Below are positions 8,367 through 14,662 of a DNA stretch of 64,000 nt, piece by piece; position 1 is the stretch's first letter; the number at the start of each line of letters is the position of its first letter. Source of the DNA: DASRAU01 sp035638075 (lineage in GTDB: Bacteria > Acidobacteriota > Polarisedimenticolia > Gp22-AA2); contig DASRAU010000028.1 of the NCBI GenBank assembly GCA_035638075.1, forward strand, positions 37,932-101,931, written 5' to 3'. The translations under genes and the position numbers were made by a program. The notes under the pieces are model-generated. The model was not told the origin of the DNA, did not search any database, and saw only the letters and a program-made list of their open reading frames with translations.

Positions 8367-8585
8367 ATGCCGAGAAGCAAGAAGCCGCTGGAGCCGAACG
8401 AGGGAAAGCGTGACGATCAGGAGCGCCGCGAAGAGATCGACCCGACCGAGGAAAAGCGCGGCCAGCAGATCCTTCGCGATGACGACGACCTTCTCGAGGA
8501 CGACGAGGACGCCGGCGACGACGACACCGAAGACGAGAACGAAGAAGACGACGAGGAAGGCGACCTCGACCTCGGAGGCGCGTAA
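8367..8585 (+). CDS. highly acidic small protein
   Basis: A 72-residue protein beginning MPRSKKPLEPNEG; GAGGAGAGGG just upstream supports the ATG at 8367. The N-terminal third is basic and polar. The C-terminal half is almost only Asp and Glu (DDDDLLEDDEDAGDDD and similar), ending LDLGGA. It should be disordered and could bind metal ions or basic proteins, or act as a nucleic-acid mimic; none of this can be decided here. Its direction is opposite to the exported-protein operon that starts 200 bases to the left. The repetitive GAC/GAG codons make slippage or annotation errors possible, but the frame and ribosome site look genuine. Confidence 0.6.
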   Translation: MPRSKKPLEPNEGKRDDQERREEIDPTEEKRGQQILRDDDDLLEDDEDAGDDDTEDENEEDDEEGDLDLGGA

Positions 8586-8642
8586 CTCTCGGCGTGGCGC
8601 GCGCCGCCCGTCCGGCGTGCGCCATGCTTCTTCCTCCAGGTG

Positions 8643-8684
8643 ACACCCGCTCGTCACCTCCCGGTCACGATCGCCTCGTAGATT
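8643..8684 (+). promoter_or_regulatory. Pho-box-like promoter (11-bp register TCAC units plus -10)
   Basis: TCAC occurs at 8654 and 8665, exactly 11 bp apart (CGTCACCTCCC then GGTCACGATCG), with a weaker ACAC unit at 8643 in the same register. Exactly 10 bp after the last TCAC is TAGATT (8679-8684), a good -10 box. The same TCAC-N10-TAnnnT layout occurs at two other promoters in this window (minus strand, near 54711 and 60009). Transcription would start near 8691. Pho boxes are direct repeats with an 11-bp period that replace the -35 element. Binding by a PhoB/PhoP-type regulator is inferred. Confidence 0.5.
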
Positions 8685-8690
8685 CGCGGG

Positions 8691-8807
8691 CAAAGTCACC
8701 CCGCAGGTGAAAGGGGGTCGCCCACGAACGTCTCGGGCCCCTTTCGCCTCTCCGACAACCCAGGCCGACGTACCGGCGGGACCACCAGAGTCCCGCCGTT
8801 GTTTTTT
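8691..8807 (+). ncRNA. candidate small RNA or structured leader
   Basis: Between the Pho-like promoter and a strong intrinsic terminator lie about 115 bases with no ribosome site or open frame of note. They can fold into at least two hairpins: GAAAGGGG (8709-8716) pairs with CCCCTTTC (8738-8745), with GCCC/GGGC inside, and the terminator stem follows. The unit could be an independent small RNA, or the leader of the peroxiredoxin remnant that begins at 8882, controlled by read-through. I compared it by eye with c-di-GMP-I and ZTP riboswitch cores and found no convincing match. Ends are estimated from the promoter and the T-run. Confidence 0.35.
8774..8807 (+). terminator. intrinsic (Rho-independent) terminator
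   Basis: A perfect 9-bp stem, CGGCGGGAC (8774-8782) with GTCCCGCCG (8790-8798), encloses a 7-base loop and is followed by TTGTTTTTT. This is the clearest intrinsic terminator in the window. It lies 189 bases past the acidic-protein stop and 75 bases before the peroxiredoxin remnant. It therefore ends either the acidic-protein transcript or the short RNA candidate just upstream. Confidence 0.85.
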
Positions 8808-8881
8808 CGGGCGCCGGCGAGCTCCGGGCTCAGGCCGGACAACGAGATCCCTCGGGCCGCTCCGGACTGGAGGTGACCACC

Positions 8882-9275
8882 ATGAGCAACTCCGCCCTGG
8901 CGGCGGGCTCGCATGCGCCCGATTTCAGGCTGCCGAGCGCTCCCGACGAGATGGTCCGGCTGTCGGATTTCAAAGGCCGGCCGGTCATCCTGGCGTTCTA
9001 TCCCGCCGACTGGAGCCCCGTCTGCGGCGACCAGATGACGCTCTACAACGAGCTGCTCGGCGAGTTCGCCGAGTACGGCGCGCAGCTCCTCGGCATCTCG
9101 GTGGATGGACCGTGGTCGCACGCCGCCTTCGCGGCACAGCGCCACCTGCACTTCCCGCTGCTCTCCGACTTGGAACCTGCGAGCGGGCGCTCTTCGTGAT
9201 CGATCCCGTCGGCGTCGTCCGCTGGTCGTTCGTCTCGCCCCTCGACGTGAACCCGGGGGCGGACGGCATTCTCAA
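8882..9275 (+). pseudogene. peroxiredoxin (AhpC/TSA) gene broken by internal deletion and frameshift
   Basis: The first 96 or so codons encode a normal peroxiredoxin N-terminus with FYPADWSPVCGDQ, the peroxidatic cysteine being Cys48, and an in-frame GGAGGTG ribosome site. After HFPLLSD the frame runs into a stop at 9197. The next family block, CERALFVIDPVGVVRWSF followed by NPGADGIL, continues in another frame from about 9180. The segment normally between these blocks (roughly 15-20 residues) is missing, so a deletion not divisible by three caused the shift. The normal C-terminus after GADGIL is also gone, replaced by the 3' end of the convergent small gene. A short 108-residue product is possible but unlikely to work normally. 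Confidence 0.75.
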
Positions 9276-9290
9276 TCCGCCCGCGGCGTG

Positions 9291-9518
9291 TCAGGCGGTG
9301 CGGCGCAGCGGGTGGGTCGGCTCGGCCTCGACGCGACGACGGCGCACCTTGCCGGCCTCGAACAGGATCGACGCCGCCAGGCGGCGCGCCTCGTCCCGCG
9401 TGAGAAGAACCCCGCCCGGCTGGTCCATCACCCCGGATCCGGAGGTCTGCAGCTCCACGTAAGCACCACTGGAATCCCGGCTCACGAACACCACGCCGCG
9501 TCCGCCTTTCACCTTCAT
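9291..9518 (-). CDS. small protein of the EARRLAA family (paralog 2 of 3)
   Basis: A 75-residue protein with the two blocks of the family seen at 1281 and 12762: VFVSRDSSGAYVELQ in the N-terminal half and LTRDEARRLAASILFEAG in the C-terminal half, with a basic tail. AAGGGGAG lies 7 bases before the ATG at 9518. Its 3' end abuts the remnant of the convergent peroxiredoxin gene. A TGGCATG-type promoter-like element lies 45-60 bases upstream, and a near-identical element precedes the paralog at 12995. No function is known to me; it is probably cytoplasmic. The 276 bases upstream to 9794 show no other gene. Confidence 0.7.
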   Translation of the reverse strand: MKVKGGRGVVFVSRDSSGAYVELQTSGSGVMDQPGGVLLTRDEARRLAASILFEAGKVRRRRVEAEPTHPLRRTA

Positions 9519-9562
9519 TGGTCCACTCCCCTTCGCGCTTCCCGCCGCGCCGCCGCCTCTGC

Positions 9563-9578
9563 TTCACGATCCATGCCA
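9563..9578 (-). promoter_or_regulatory. -24/-12-like element upstream of small-protein gene
   Basis: On the minus strand the sequence TGGCATGGATCGTGAA reads toward the small gene starting at 9518. It has the TGGCA core of a sigma54 -24 box, with GTGA where TTGC would be expected at -12. The element before the paralog at 12995 (TGGCACGAATCGTGAA) differs at only three positions. It may be a weak sigma54 promoter or a shared regulator site. Confidence 0.3.
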
Positions 9579-9794
9579 CTTGTTACGGAGGCCGCTTCGC
9601 GGAGGTTCCAGGTGAGTTGGGCCGCTCCCATCCGGGGGAACGCCTCGTTTTATGTGGCATTCATGCAGGGTCGGTACGAAAGGTGTTCGGATCCGCGAAG
9701 GGACGTCCCACCGTCGGGCAGCCCGATTACGGGAACGCGAGCCGGCTGCGCTGATGGAGGGACAGGAAGCCGGGTCGGCGCGGCCCCGGTTGAG

Positions 9795-10967
9795 CTACTG
9801 CTTCTCGAGCCATTCGTATTCCCAGGACCAGGGCATGCGTGTCTCGCCGAGGACCGCCTTCGCCACCTCGGGGTAGATGCGCTCGGCGCGGACGTCGTTG
9901 GAAAGGAGGACGACGCAGCGCTTCGGAGTCTCCAGGCAGACGACCATGTTGCCCGTGCCGTCGTCATGGCCGCCCTTGAAGAAGGCGGGGCCGGTCTTGT
10001 CCTGGAAGGTGACGAGGCCGAGGCCCGCGGCGAGCTGGATCTTCGCGTTGCGGGCGTCGGTCCAGTCGCGCAGGGTGGGAAACTGGTGCGCCGAAGTGAT
10101 GGGGACCTGGGGCCGCGTCAGCTCGGCCCGCGCGGCGGCGCTGAGTCCATCGCCGCGCAGGATCCCGGCCCACAGCTTCGCCTGGTCGGCGATGGTCGTG
10201 TCCATCGAGCCGGCGGCGGCCGGGCGGCTGCGCTCGTCGTGCGGCCGCAGCTGGCCCTCGAGCGTGTAGCCCTCCGCCAGGTTCTCCCGGAAGTCCTCGC
10301 GCCACGTCATGCTGGTGCGCGTCATGCCGAGGCGGTCGAAGACCCGCCGCTGCATCTCCTGCCCGACGTCGACGTGCAACCCCTCCTCGATGGCGAGCTG
10401 CAGGATGTAGAACCCTGCGCCGCTGTACCCGTAGCGGCTTCCGGGTTGCCAGTGAAAACGGAGCTTCTTGTCGTCCTCGAGCCAGCGGTAGTTCGCGAAC
10501 CCGGTCGTGTGCGTCAGCACGATGCGCGGCGTCAGCGCCCGCCAGCGCTCGTCGCCGGCGAGGTCCTTGAACGACTCGTATTCCGGCAGCGGCTTCGGCA
10601 GCAGCTCCGCGAGCGGCGTGTCGAGCGTCAGCCGCTTCTCGTCCACGAGCTGCAGCAGCATGTACGCGAAGGCGGTCTTCGTCAGCGACGCGCCGTACAT
10701 GATGGTGTCGGCCTGGAGCGGCAGGCCGCGCTCGACATCGCGCTTGCCGTACGCCTCCACCCGGGTCACGCGCCCGTCGTCGATCACCCCGAACGCCAGC
10801 CCGTTGACGTGGCCCCGCTTCATGAGTCGCTTGACGACGGCCTCGGGGGGATCCGTGGGCAGCGCCGTGCCGGCTTTCGCGAAGTGCGGGAGGTTTCCGA
10901 GCGCGAGGGGTGCGGTCACGGCGCCGAGGAGGAGCAGCAGCCGAATCCAGGCGCGGGCGCGGGACAC
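9795..10967 (-). CDS. serine hydrolase, class C beta-lactamase/PBP fold
   Basis: About 390 residues from a GTG at 10967. The start is uncertain because there is no clear ribosome site; earlier starts would run into the divergent cyclophilin gene. An N-terminal hydrophobic anchor (residues ~7-24) implies export. The catalytic SxxK motif is SLTK (Ser94, Lys97), followed by VLTHTTGF and a YSG triad at the YxN position. A later KGGHDDGTGN carries the HxG-like third motif. The family includes class C beta-lactamases, esterases and D-aminopeptidases; antibiotic resistance should not be assumed. It is divergent from the cyclophilin gene, with about 60 bases shared for promoters. Confidence 0.85.
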   Translation of the reverse strand: MSRARAWIRLLLLLGAVTAPLALGNLPHFAKAGTALPTDPPEAVVKRLMKRGHVNGLAFGVIDDGRVTRVEAYGKRDVERGLPLQADTIMYGASLTKTAFAYMLLQLVDEKRLTLDTPLAELLPKPLPEYESFKDLAGDERWRALTPRIVLTHTTGFANYRWLEDDKKLRFHWQPGSRYGYSGAGFYILQLAIEEGLHVDVGQEMQRRVFDRLGMTRTSMTWREDFRENLAEGYTLEGQLRPHDERSRPAAAGSMDTTIADQAKLWAGILRGDGLSAAARAELTRPQVPITSAHQFPTLRDWTDARNAKIQLAAGLGLVTFQDKTGPAFFKGGHDDGTGNMVVCLETPKRCVVLLSNDVRAERIYPEVAKAVLGETRMPWSWEYEWLEKQ

Positions 10968-11028
10968 AGTGCGCCGGAGTGTAAAGGATCGGGTTAGGAT
11001 CCCATGCACCTTTTCCGAGGAGAGCTCC

Positions 11029-11709
11029 ATGCGGACCATGAAGTGGCCCGGACTCGCGCTGTCGCTCATCACCGCGGCCTGCCTCGGTGCGTACGCCGCC
11101 GCGCCGGCGCCGGCCGCACCGGCGGCGACGAACGAGAGACTCACGCACCCCGGCACGATGAACCAGATGGCGCCGGAGACCTACCGGGCGAAGTTCGAGA
11201 CGACCCGGGGGGATTTCGTCATCGAGGTGACGCGCGCCTGGGCGCCGAACGGCGCCGATCGCTTCTTCAACCTGGTGAAGAACGGCTTCTACGACGACTG
11301 CAAGTTCTTCCGGGTGGTGTACGGCTTCATGGCCCAGTGGGGCATCCACGGCGACCCGGCGGTCAACGCCGTGTGGCGTAGCGCCACCATCCCCGACGAC
11401 CCGGTGAAGGAGAGCAACAAGCGCGGCTACGTGTCGTTCGCGACGTCGGGGCCGGGCACGCGCACGACGCAGGTCTTCATCAACTACGCCGACAAGAACA
11501 TGGTCCTCGACAACCAGGGCTTCGCCCCCTTCGGCCAGGTGGTCGAAGGGATGGACGTCGTGAACAAGCTCTTCAGCGGCTACGGCGAGCCGATGCCCAA
11601 GGGCCACGGCCCCGACCAGGAAAAAATCCAGAAGGAAGGGAACGCCTACCTCGCGAAGTACCCCAAGCTCGACACGATTAAGTCAGCGACCATCGTCACC
11701 GGGCCCTAG
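11029..11709 (+). CDS. exported cyclophilin-type peptidyl-prolyl cis-trans isomerase
   Basis: A 226-residue protein with a signal peptide (ending near AYAAAPAPAA) and then one cyclophilin domain. Recognisable blocks are FETTRGDFVIEV, FFNLVKNGFYDDCKFFRVV, GYVSFATSGPGTRTTQVFIN and GFAPFGQVVEGMDVV. In Escherichia coli the matching periplasmic enzyme is PpiA; it isomerises X-Pro bonds during folding. The usual Q-x-F-I-x segment is present as QVFIN. The ATG has a GAGGAGAG site about 6 bases upstream, and TAGGAT at 10995-11000 is a plausible -10 box. It is a single-gene unit. Confidence 0.9.
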   Translation: MRTMKWPGLALSLITAACLGAYAAAPAPAAPAATNERLTHPGTMNQMAPETYRAKFETTRGDFVIEVTRAWAPNGADRFFNLVKNGFYDDCKFFRVVYGFMAQWGIHGDPAVNAVWRSATIPDDPVKESNKRGYVSFATSGPGTRTTQVFINYADKNMVLDNQGFAPFGQVVEGMDVVNKLFSGYGEPMPKGHGPDQEKIQKEGNAYLAKYPKLDTIKSATIVTGP

Positions 11710-11855
11710 GGCCGTCCGGCCGCGCGGGTTGCTGACCGGAATCAGGCAGCCTGCAGGTTTCTCCGCACCTCCGCGATCGCGGCAACACCACAGGTTCTGC
11801 GCGCAAATCTCCTCGTGTCAGCGACATCGGCGCCCCGCAGTCCGCGGCGTGGGCA

Positions 11856-11871
11856 TGGCACGCGTCTTGGA
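11856..11871 (+). promoter_or_regulatory. sigma54-like -24/-12 promoter before the SDR gene
   Basis: TGGCACGCGTCTTGGA matches the sigma54 consensus TGGCACG-N4-TTGCW except that the -12 GC is GG; the spacing is exact. The SDR start codon is 58 bases downstream. An almost identical 18-base sequence, also ending in CTTGGAGT, precedes the RND efflux operon at 14577. A sigma54-type activator is encoded at 20634. Confidence 0.5.
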
Positions 11872-11929
11872 GTAGCGTTCCGACGTCCATCGACATTCGA
11901 CGTCGATCCACGACACGGAGGTGAACGAA

Positions 11930-12682
11930 ATGAGCGCAAGGTTCAAGGACAAGGTGGCGGTGGTGACCGGCGGCAACAGCGGCATCGGGCTCGCCACAGC
12001 GATTGCATTCGTGCGGGAAGGGGCGAAGGTCGCCATCACCGGGCGCAGCGACGAGACGCTGAAGGCGGCGCAGAAGGAGCTCGGCCCGGAGGCACTGGTC
12101 ATCAAGGCCGACATGTCGCGGGTGACCGAGATCGAGTCGGCGGTGGGGCGCATCCGCGAGCGCTTTGGACGGATCGACGCGCTGTTCGTCAACGCCGGCA
12201 TCGGCAGGTTCGTCCCGCTCGAAGAAGTGACCGAGCAGTTCTTCGACGAGACGATGGCGACCAACCTCAAGGGCCTCTTCTTCACCGTCCAGAAGGCGGC
12301 GCCGCTCTTCACGAAGGGAGCGGCGGTGGTGCTGAACGCCTCGGTCAACGCCCACATGGGGATGCCGGGGTCCACCGTCTACGGCGCGTCGAAGGCCGCC
12401 GTCGTCAACCTGGCGAAGACCCTGTCGGCGGACCTGGTGGCGCGCGGCGTGCGCGTCAATGTGGTCAGCCCCGGCCCCATCACCACGCCGATCTTCGACC
12501 GCATGGGGCTGCCCGAGAAGGAAGGCCGGCAGCTCAAGGAGCACATCACCTCAAGGGTGCCGCTGAAGCGCTTCGGCCTGCCGGAGGAGATCGCCTCGGC
12601 CGTGCTCTACCTGACGGCCCCCGAATCGGCCTTCATCGTCGGGACCGAGCTGGTGGTGGATGGAGGGATGATCCAGCTCTGA
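11930..12682 (+). CDS. SDR family NAD(P)-dependent oxidoreductase
   Basis: A 250-residue classical short-chain dehydrogenase. The dinucleotide-binding motif TGGNSGIG is at residues 13-20, NAGIG near residue 90, and the catalytic set is Ser138, Tyr151 and Lys155 (YGASK). The C-terminal ESAFIVGTELVVDGG segment is typical. Substrate is not predictable; the closest-looking members act on sugars or acyl-type carbonyls. GGAGG lies 8 bases before the ATG at 11930. A sigma54-like promoter lies about 60 bases upstream, so expression may depend on an activator. The gene ends 24 bases before a strong bidirectional hairpin. Confidence 0.92.
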   Translation: MSARFKDKVAVVTGGNSGIGLATAIAFVREGAKVAITGRSDETLKAAQKELGPEALVIKADMSRVTEIESAVGRIRERFGRIDALFVNAGIGRFVPLEEVTEQFFDETMATNLKGLFFTVQKAAPLFTKGAAVVLNASVNAHMGMPGSTVYGASKAAVVNLAKTLSADLVARGVRVNVVSPGPITTPIFDRMGLPEKEGRQLKEHITSRVPLKRFGLPEEIASAVLYLTAPESAFIVGTELVVDGGMIQL

Positions 12683-12705
12683 CGTCGGGCGCGATTTCAG
12701 CATCG

Positions 12706-12736
12706 AGGCCGCGGCTTGCAAGTCGAGCCGCGGCCT
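12706..12736. terminator. bidirectional hairpin between convergent genes
   Basis: An 11-bp perfect stem, AGGCCGCGGCT with AGCCGCGGCCT, encloses a 9-base loop. It sits between the stop of the SDR gene (plus strand) and the stop of the small gene (minus strand). The plus-strand side is followed by TCGTGTTTCTGG, a weak T-rich tract. Confidence 0.65.
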
Positions 12737-12761
12737 TCGTGTTTCTGGCGACGCGCTCTGA

Positions 12762-12995
12762 TCAGGCGATGGCGCGCAGGTGCCGGGGCGTTCCGGCCGC
12801 GAAGCGCAGCCGGGCCCGGTCGAGCCGCGCGGCCTGAAAGAGGAGCTGCGCCGCGAGCCGGCGCGCTTCGTCTCCGGTGAGCCGGGCGATGCGCGAACGC
12901 TCCTCGTCGCGATCCCAGACCTGCAGCTCGACCACCGAAGCGCAGTTGTCCCGGCCGACCAGCACCTCCCCTGACTCTCCGTTCATCGCTCTCAT
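12762..12995 (-). CDS. small protein of the EARRLAA family (paralog 3 of 3)
   Basis: A 77-residue protein from the ATG at 12995, chosen because AAAGGGGAG precedes it; a GTG 30 bases upstream is also in frame. It carries VLVGRDNCASVVELQVWD and LTGDEARRLAAQLLFQAARLDRA, matching both blocks of the small proteins at 1281 and 9291. It is therefore the third paralog within 12 kb. Its C-terminus ends LRAIA, like LRAIR in the first paralog, so these two are closest. The gene converges on the SDR gene. A TGGCACG-type element lies 80-95 bases upstream. Function unknown. Confidence 0.72.
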   Translation of the reverse strand: MRAMNGESGEVLVGRDNCASVVELQVWDRDEERSRIARLTGDEARRLAAQLLFQAARLDRARLRFAAGTPRHLRAIA

Positions 12996-13074
12996 CTCCG
13001 CTCCCCTTTCGTCACCGTCTTTCACCTGGTCGTCGCTCCGGCTCGACCATCGAACCGCGGCGCGGCGTTGTCAC

Positions 13075-13090
13075 TTCACGATTCGTGCCA
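13075..13090 (-). promoter_or_regulatory. -24/-12-like element upstream of small-protein gene
   Basis: On the minus strand TGGCACGAATCGTGAA reads toward the small gene at 12995. The -24 box is perfect; the -12 position has GTGA instead of TTGC. It closely matches the element upstream of the paralog at 9518, so the two promoters are conserved together. The rest of the ~300 bases between 12996 and 13298 shows no gene. Confidence 0.35.
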
Positions 13091-13266
13091 GACGAATCCT
13101 TTGATGCGCGACCCGCGCATCTGATTCTGCTGTCGCAATCCGTGCAGGTGTGCGGATCCCTGCAGCGATCGCCTCGTCGTCATGAGGCGGACGATCGCCG
13201 GCCGGTCACGCGCAAGAGCAAGCGCTTTCAGCGGCTTGCCGTCGCCCCGGGACGTCGCGAAGCGGC

Positions 13267-13282
13267 TGGCACGCATCGTGAC
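13267..13282 (+). promoter_or_regulatory. -24/-12-like element just upstream of the DUF3187 gene
   Basis: TGGCACGCATCGTGAC is the plus-strand member of the five-copy element set. The putative -12 lies only about 18 bases before the ATG at 13299, which would leave almost no leader. It could instead be an operator or a coincidence in coding-like sequence. Confidence 0.25.
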
Positions 13283-13298
13283 TTACGGGTCCCGCGAG

Positions 13299-14432
13299 AT
13301 GCGACTTCGTCGATGGACCCTGGCCGTCATCACCGCGCTGCTCCTGGCGATCGTTGCGGCCCGCGCCGACGAACGATCCGTGATGCGTTCGGAGCACGAA
13401 GCCGCGCCGGACGAGACGGGCCTGCTCGGGCCGCTGCGCATCCGGGACATGACGCCGTTCAATCTCCTGCGGCTCGACATGCTGCCGGCGCACGCGGTGG
13501 ACGCCGGCCCCGGCTCGTGGGCGATCGAGGCCGGACTGTCGTTCAGCAACACCTTCGTGATGAGCGACAACGTCCACGAATACCTGCGGCACCGCGCGAG
13601 CCAGGCGGGCGCCGCTCCCCTCTCCGCCGCCGATGTCGCGGCCATCCAGGCGATGGACCAGGATGCCTATTACCTCGACGGCGAGTTCGACCTGCTCGAG
13701 GCGACCTTCCATTACCGCGTGCTGCGCCGCACCTCGGTCTACGTGACCGTCTCCGCCTACGACTTCACCGGCGGCTTCATGGACGCCACCATCGAGGGCT
13801 TCCACGACTCGATGAACATCGAGAACGCCGGCCGGGAGTACGTGTCGCGCGGCCAGTTCCAGACCGTCATGTCCATCGACGGCGCGCAGTCGTCGTCGCT
13901 GACGGCACCGCTCGGGTTCGGCCTCGGCGATCCGGTGTTCGGGATGCGCCAGGCATTCCCGCTAGAGGGCCGGCACTGGACTGCCGTCGTGAGCGGCGAG
14001 ATGAAGGTCGCGTGGCGCGGCGAGCGCGAGGCGCTCTCCACCGGCACCAACGACTACGGCGTGCAGCTGGCGCTGCAGGGGAAGTTCGCCGAGCGCGCGG
14101 TCTACTTCAACGCGTCCTTCGTCAGCACCGACGGCCAGGTCTTCGGCATCCCGCTCGACCGCCGCATCGTCCCGACCGTCACCGCCGCCTACGAGACGAG
14201 CCTGACCTCGCACGCCAATTTCATCGTGCAGCTCTACGCCAGCCGCAGCACGGTGCAGGACACGACCATCGACCTGCTCAAGGCCGACAAGTACCAGGCG
14301 AGCCTGGGCGTGCGCAGCCGCCGCGGCCGGCTCATCTACGGTCTCGCGGTCACCGAGAACATCAAGAACTTCGACAACACCCCCGACGTCGGCATGAACC
14401 TCAGCCTCGCCTGGGCGGACCTGAAGCCATGA
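13299..14432 (+). CDS. DUF3187 family protein, probable outer-membrane beta-barrel
   Basis: A 377-residue protein with a signal peptide (MRLRRWTLAVITALLLAIV, cleavage near ARA-DE). The mature part begins with GPLRIRDMTPFNLLRL and the long alternating-strand pattern of DUF3187, including YYLDGEFDLLEATFHYRV and GLGDPVFGMRQAF, ending in a final amphipathic strand. These proteins look like outer-membrane barrels, but their role is unknown. It precedes the RND efflux operon by 230 bases, with its own promoter-like element in between, so it may not be co-transcribed. No Shine-Dalgarno is evident, so the start rests on the signal peptide. Confidence 0.75.
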   Translation: MRLRRWTLAVITALLLAIVAARADERSVMRSEHEAAPDETGLLGPLRIRDMTPFNLLRLDMLPAHAVDAGPGSWAIEAGLSFSNTFVMSDNVHEYLRHRASQAGAAPLSAADVAAIQAMDQDAYYLDGEFDLLEATFHYRVLRRTSVYVTVSAYDFTGGFMDATIEGFHDSMNIENAGREYVSRGQFQTVMSIDGAQSSSLTAPLGFGLGDPVFGMRQAFPLEGRHWTAVVSGEMKVAWRGEREALSTGTNDYGVQLALQGKFAERAVYFNASFVSTDGQVFGIPLDRRIVPTVTAAYETSLTSHANFIVQLYASRSTVQDTTIDLLKADKYQASLGVRSRRGRLIYGLAVTENIKNFDNTPDVGMNLSLAWADLKP

Positions 14433-14576
14433 CCCGGGCTGCGGATGGAAATCGACAGGTGTCCGAATATCGACAATTTGCCAACCGGCCGGCCGACCCC
14501 CTCGGCGAGACCACGATCCGGCGCAACGCCAATCCCGGCACGGCTTTCATGGCAGCCAACCGGCCCGGAAAAGGGC

Positions 14577-14592
14577 TGGCACGGGTCTTGGA
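14577..14592 (+). promoter_or_regulatory. sigma54-like -24/-12 promoter before the RND efflux operon
   Basis: TGGCACGGGTCTTGGA fits the sigma54 spacing with TTGG in place of TTGC at -12. A start near 14603 would give a 60-base leader to the adaptor ATG at 14663, which has its own GGGAGGAG site. The element differs from the one before the SDR gene at one base in 16. Confidence 0.5.
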
Positions 14593-14662
14593 GTGGGGGG
14601 TCCGCATGACAACGACAGAGAACCAGCCGAACGACAGGCAGTCCAACGGGAGGAGTGGCTCC

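Noticed and set aside
8691..8807. c-di-GMP-I or ZTP riboswitch
   Set aside because: GGGCAAAG and GAAA-like pieces are present, but the second conserved strand and spacing of either core cannot be found.
13085..14662. Long N-terminal extension of the efflux adaptor
   Set aside because: The upstream open frame overlaps the DUF3187 gene; the anchor and ribosome site fit the ATG at 14663.
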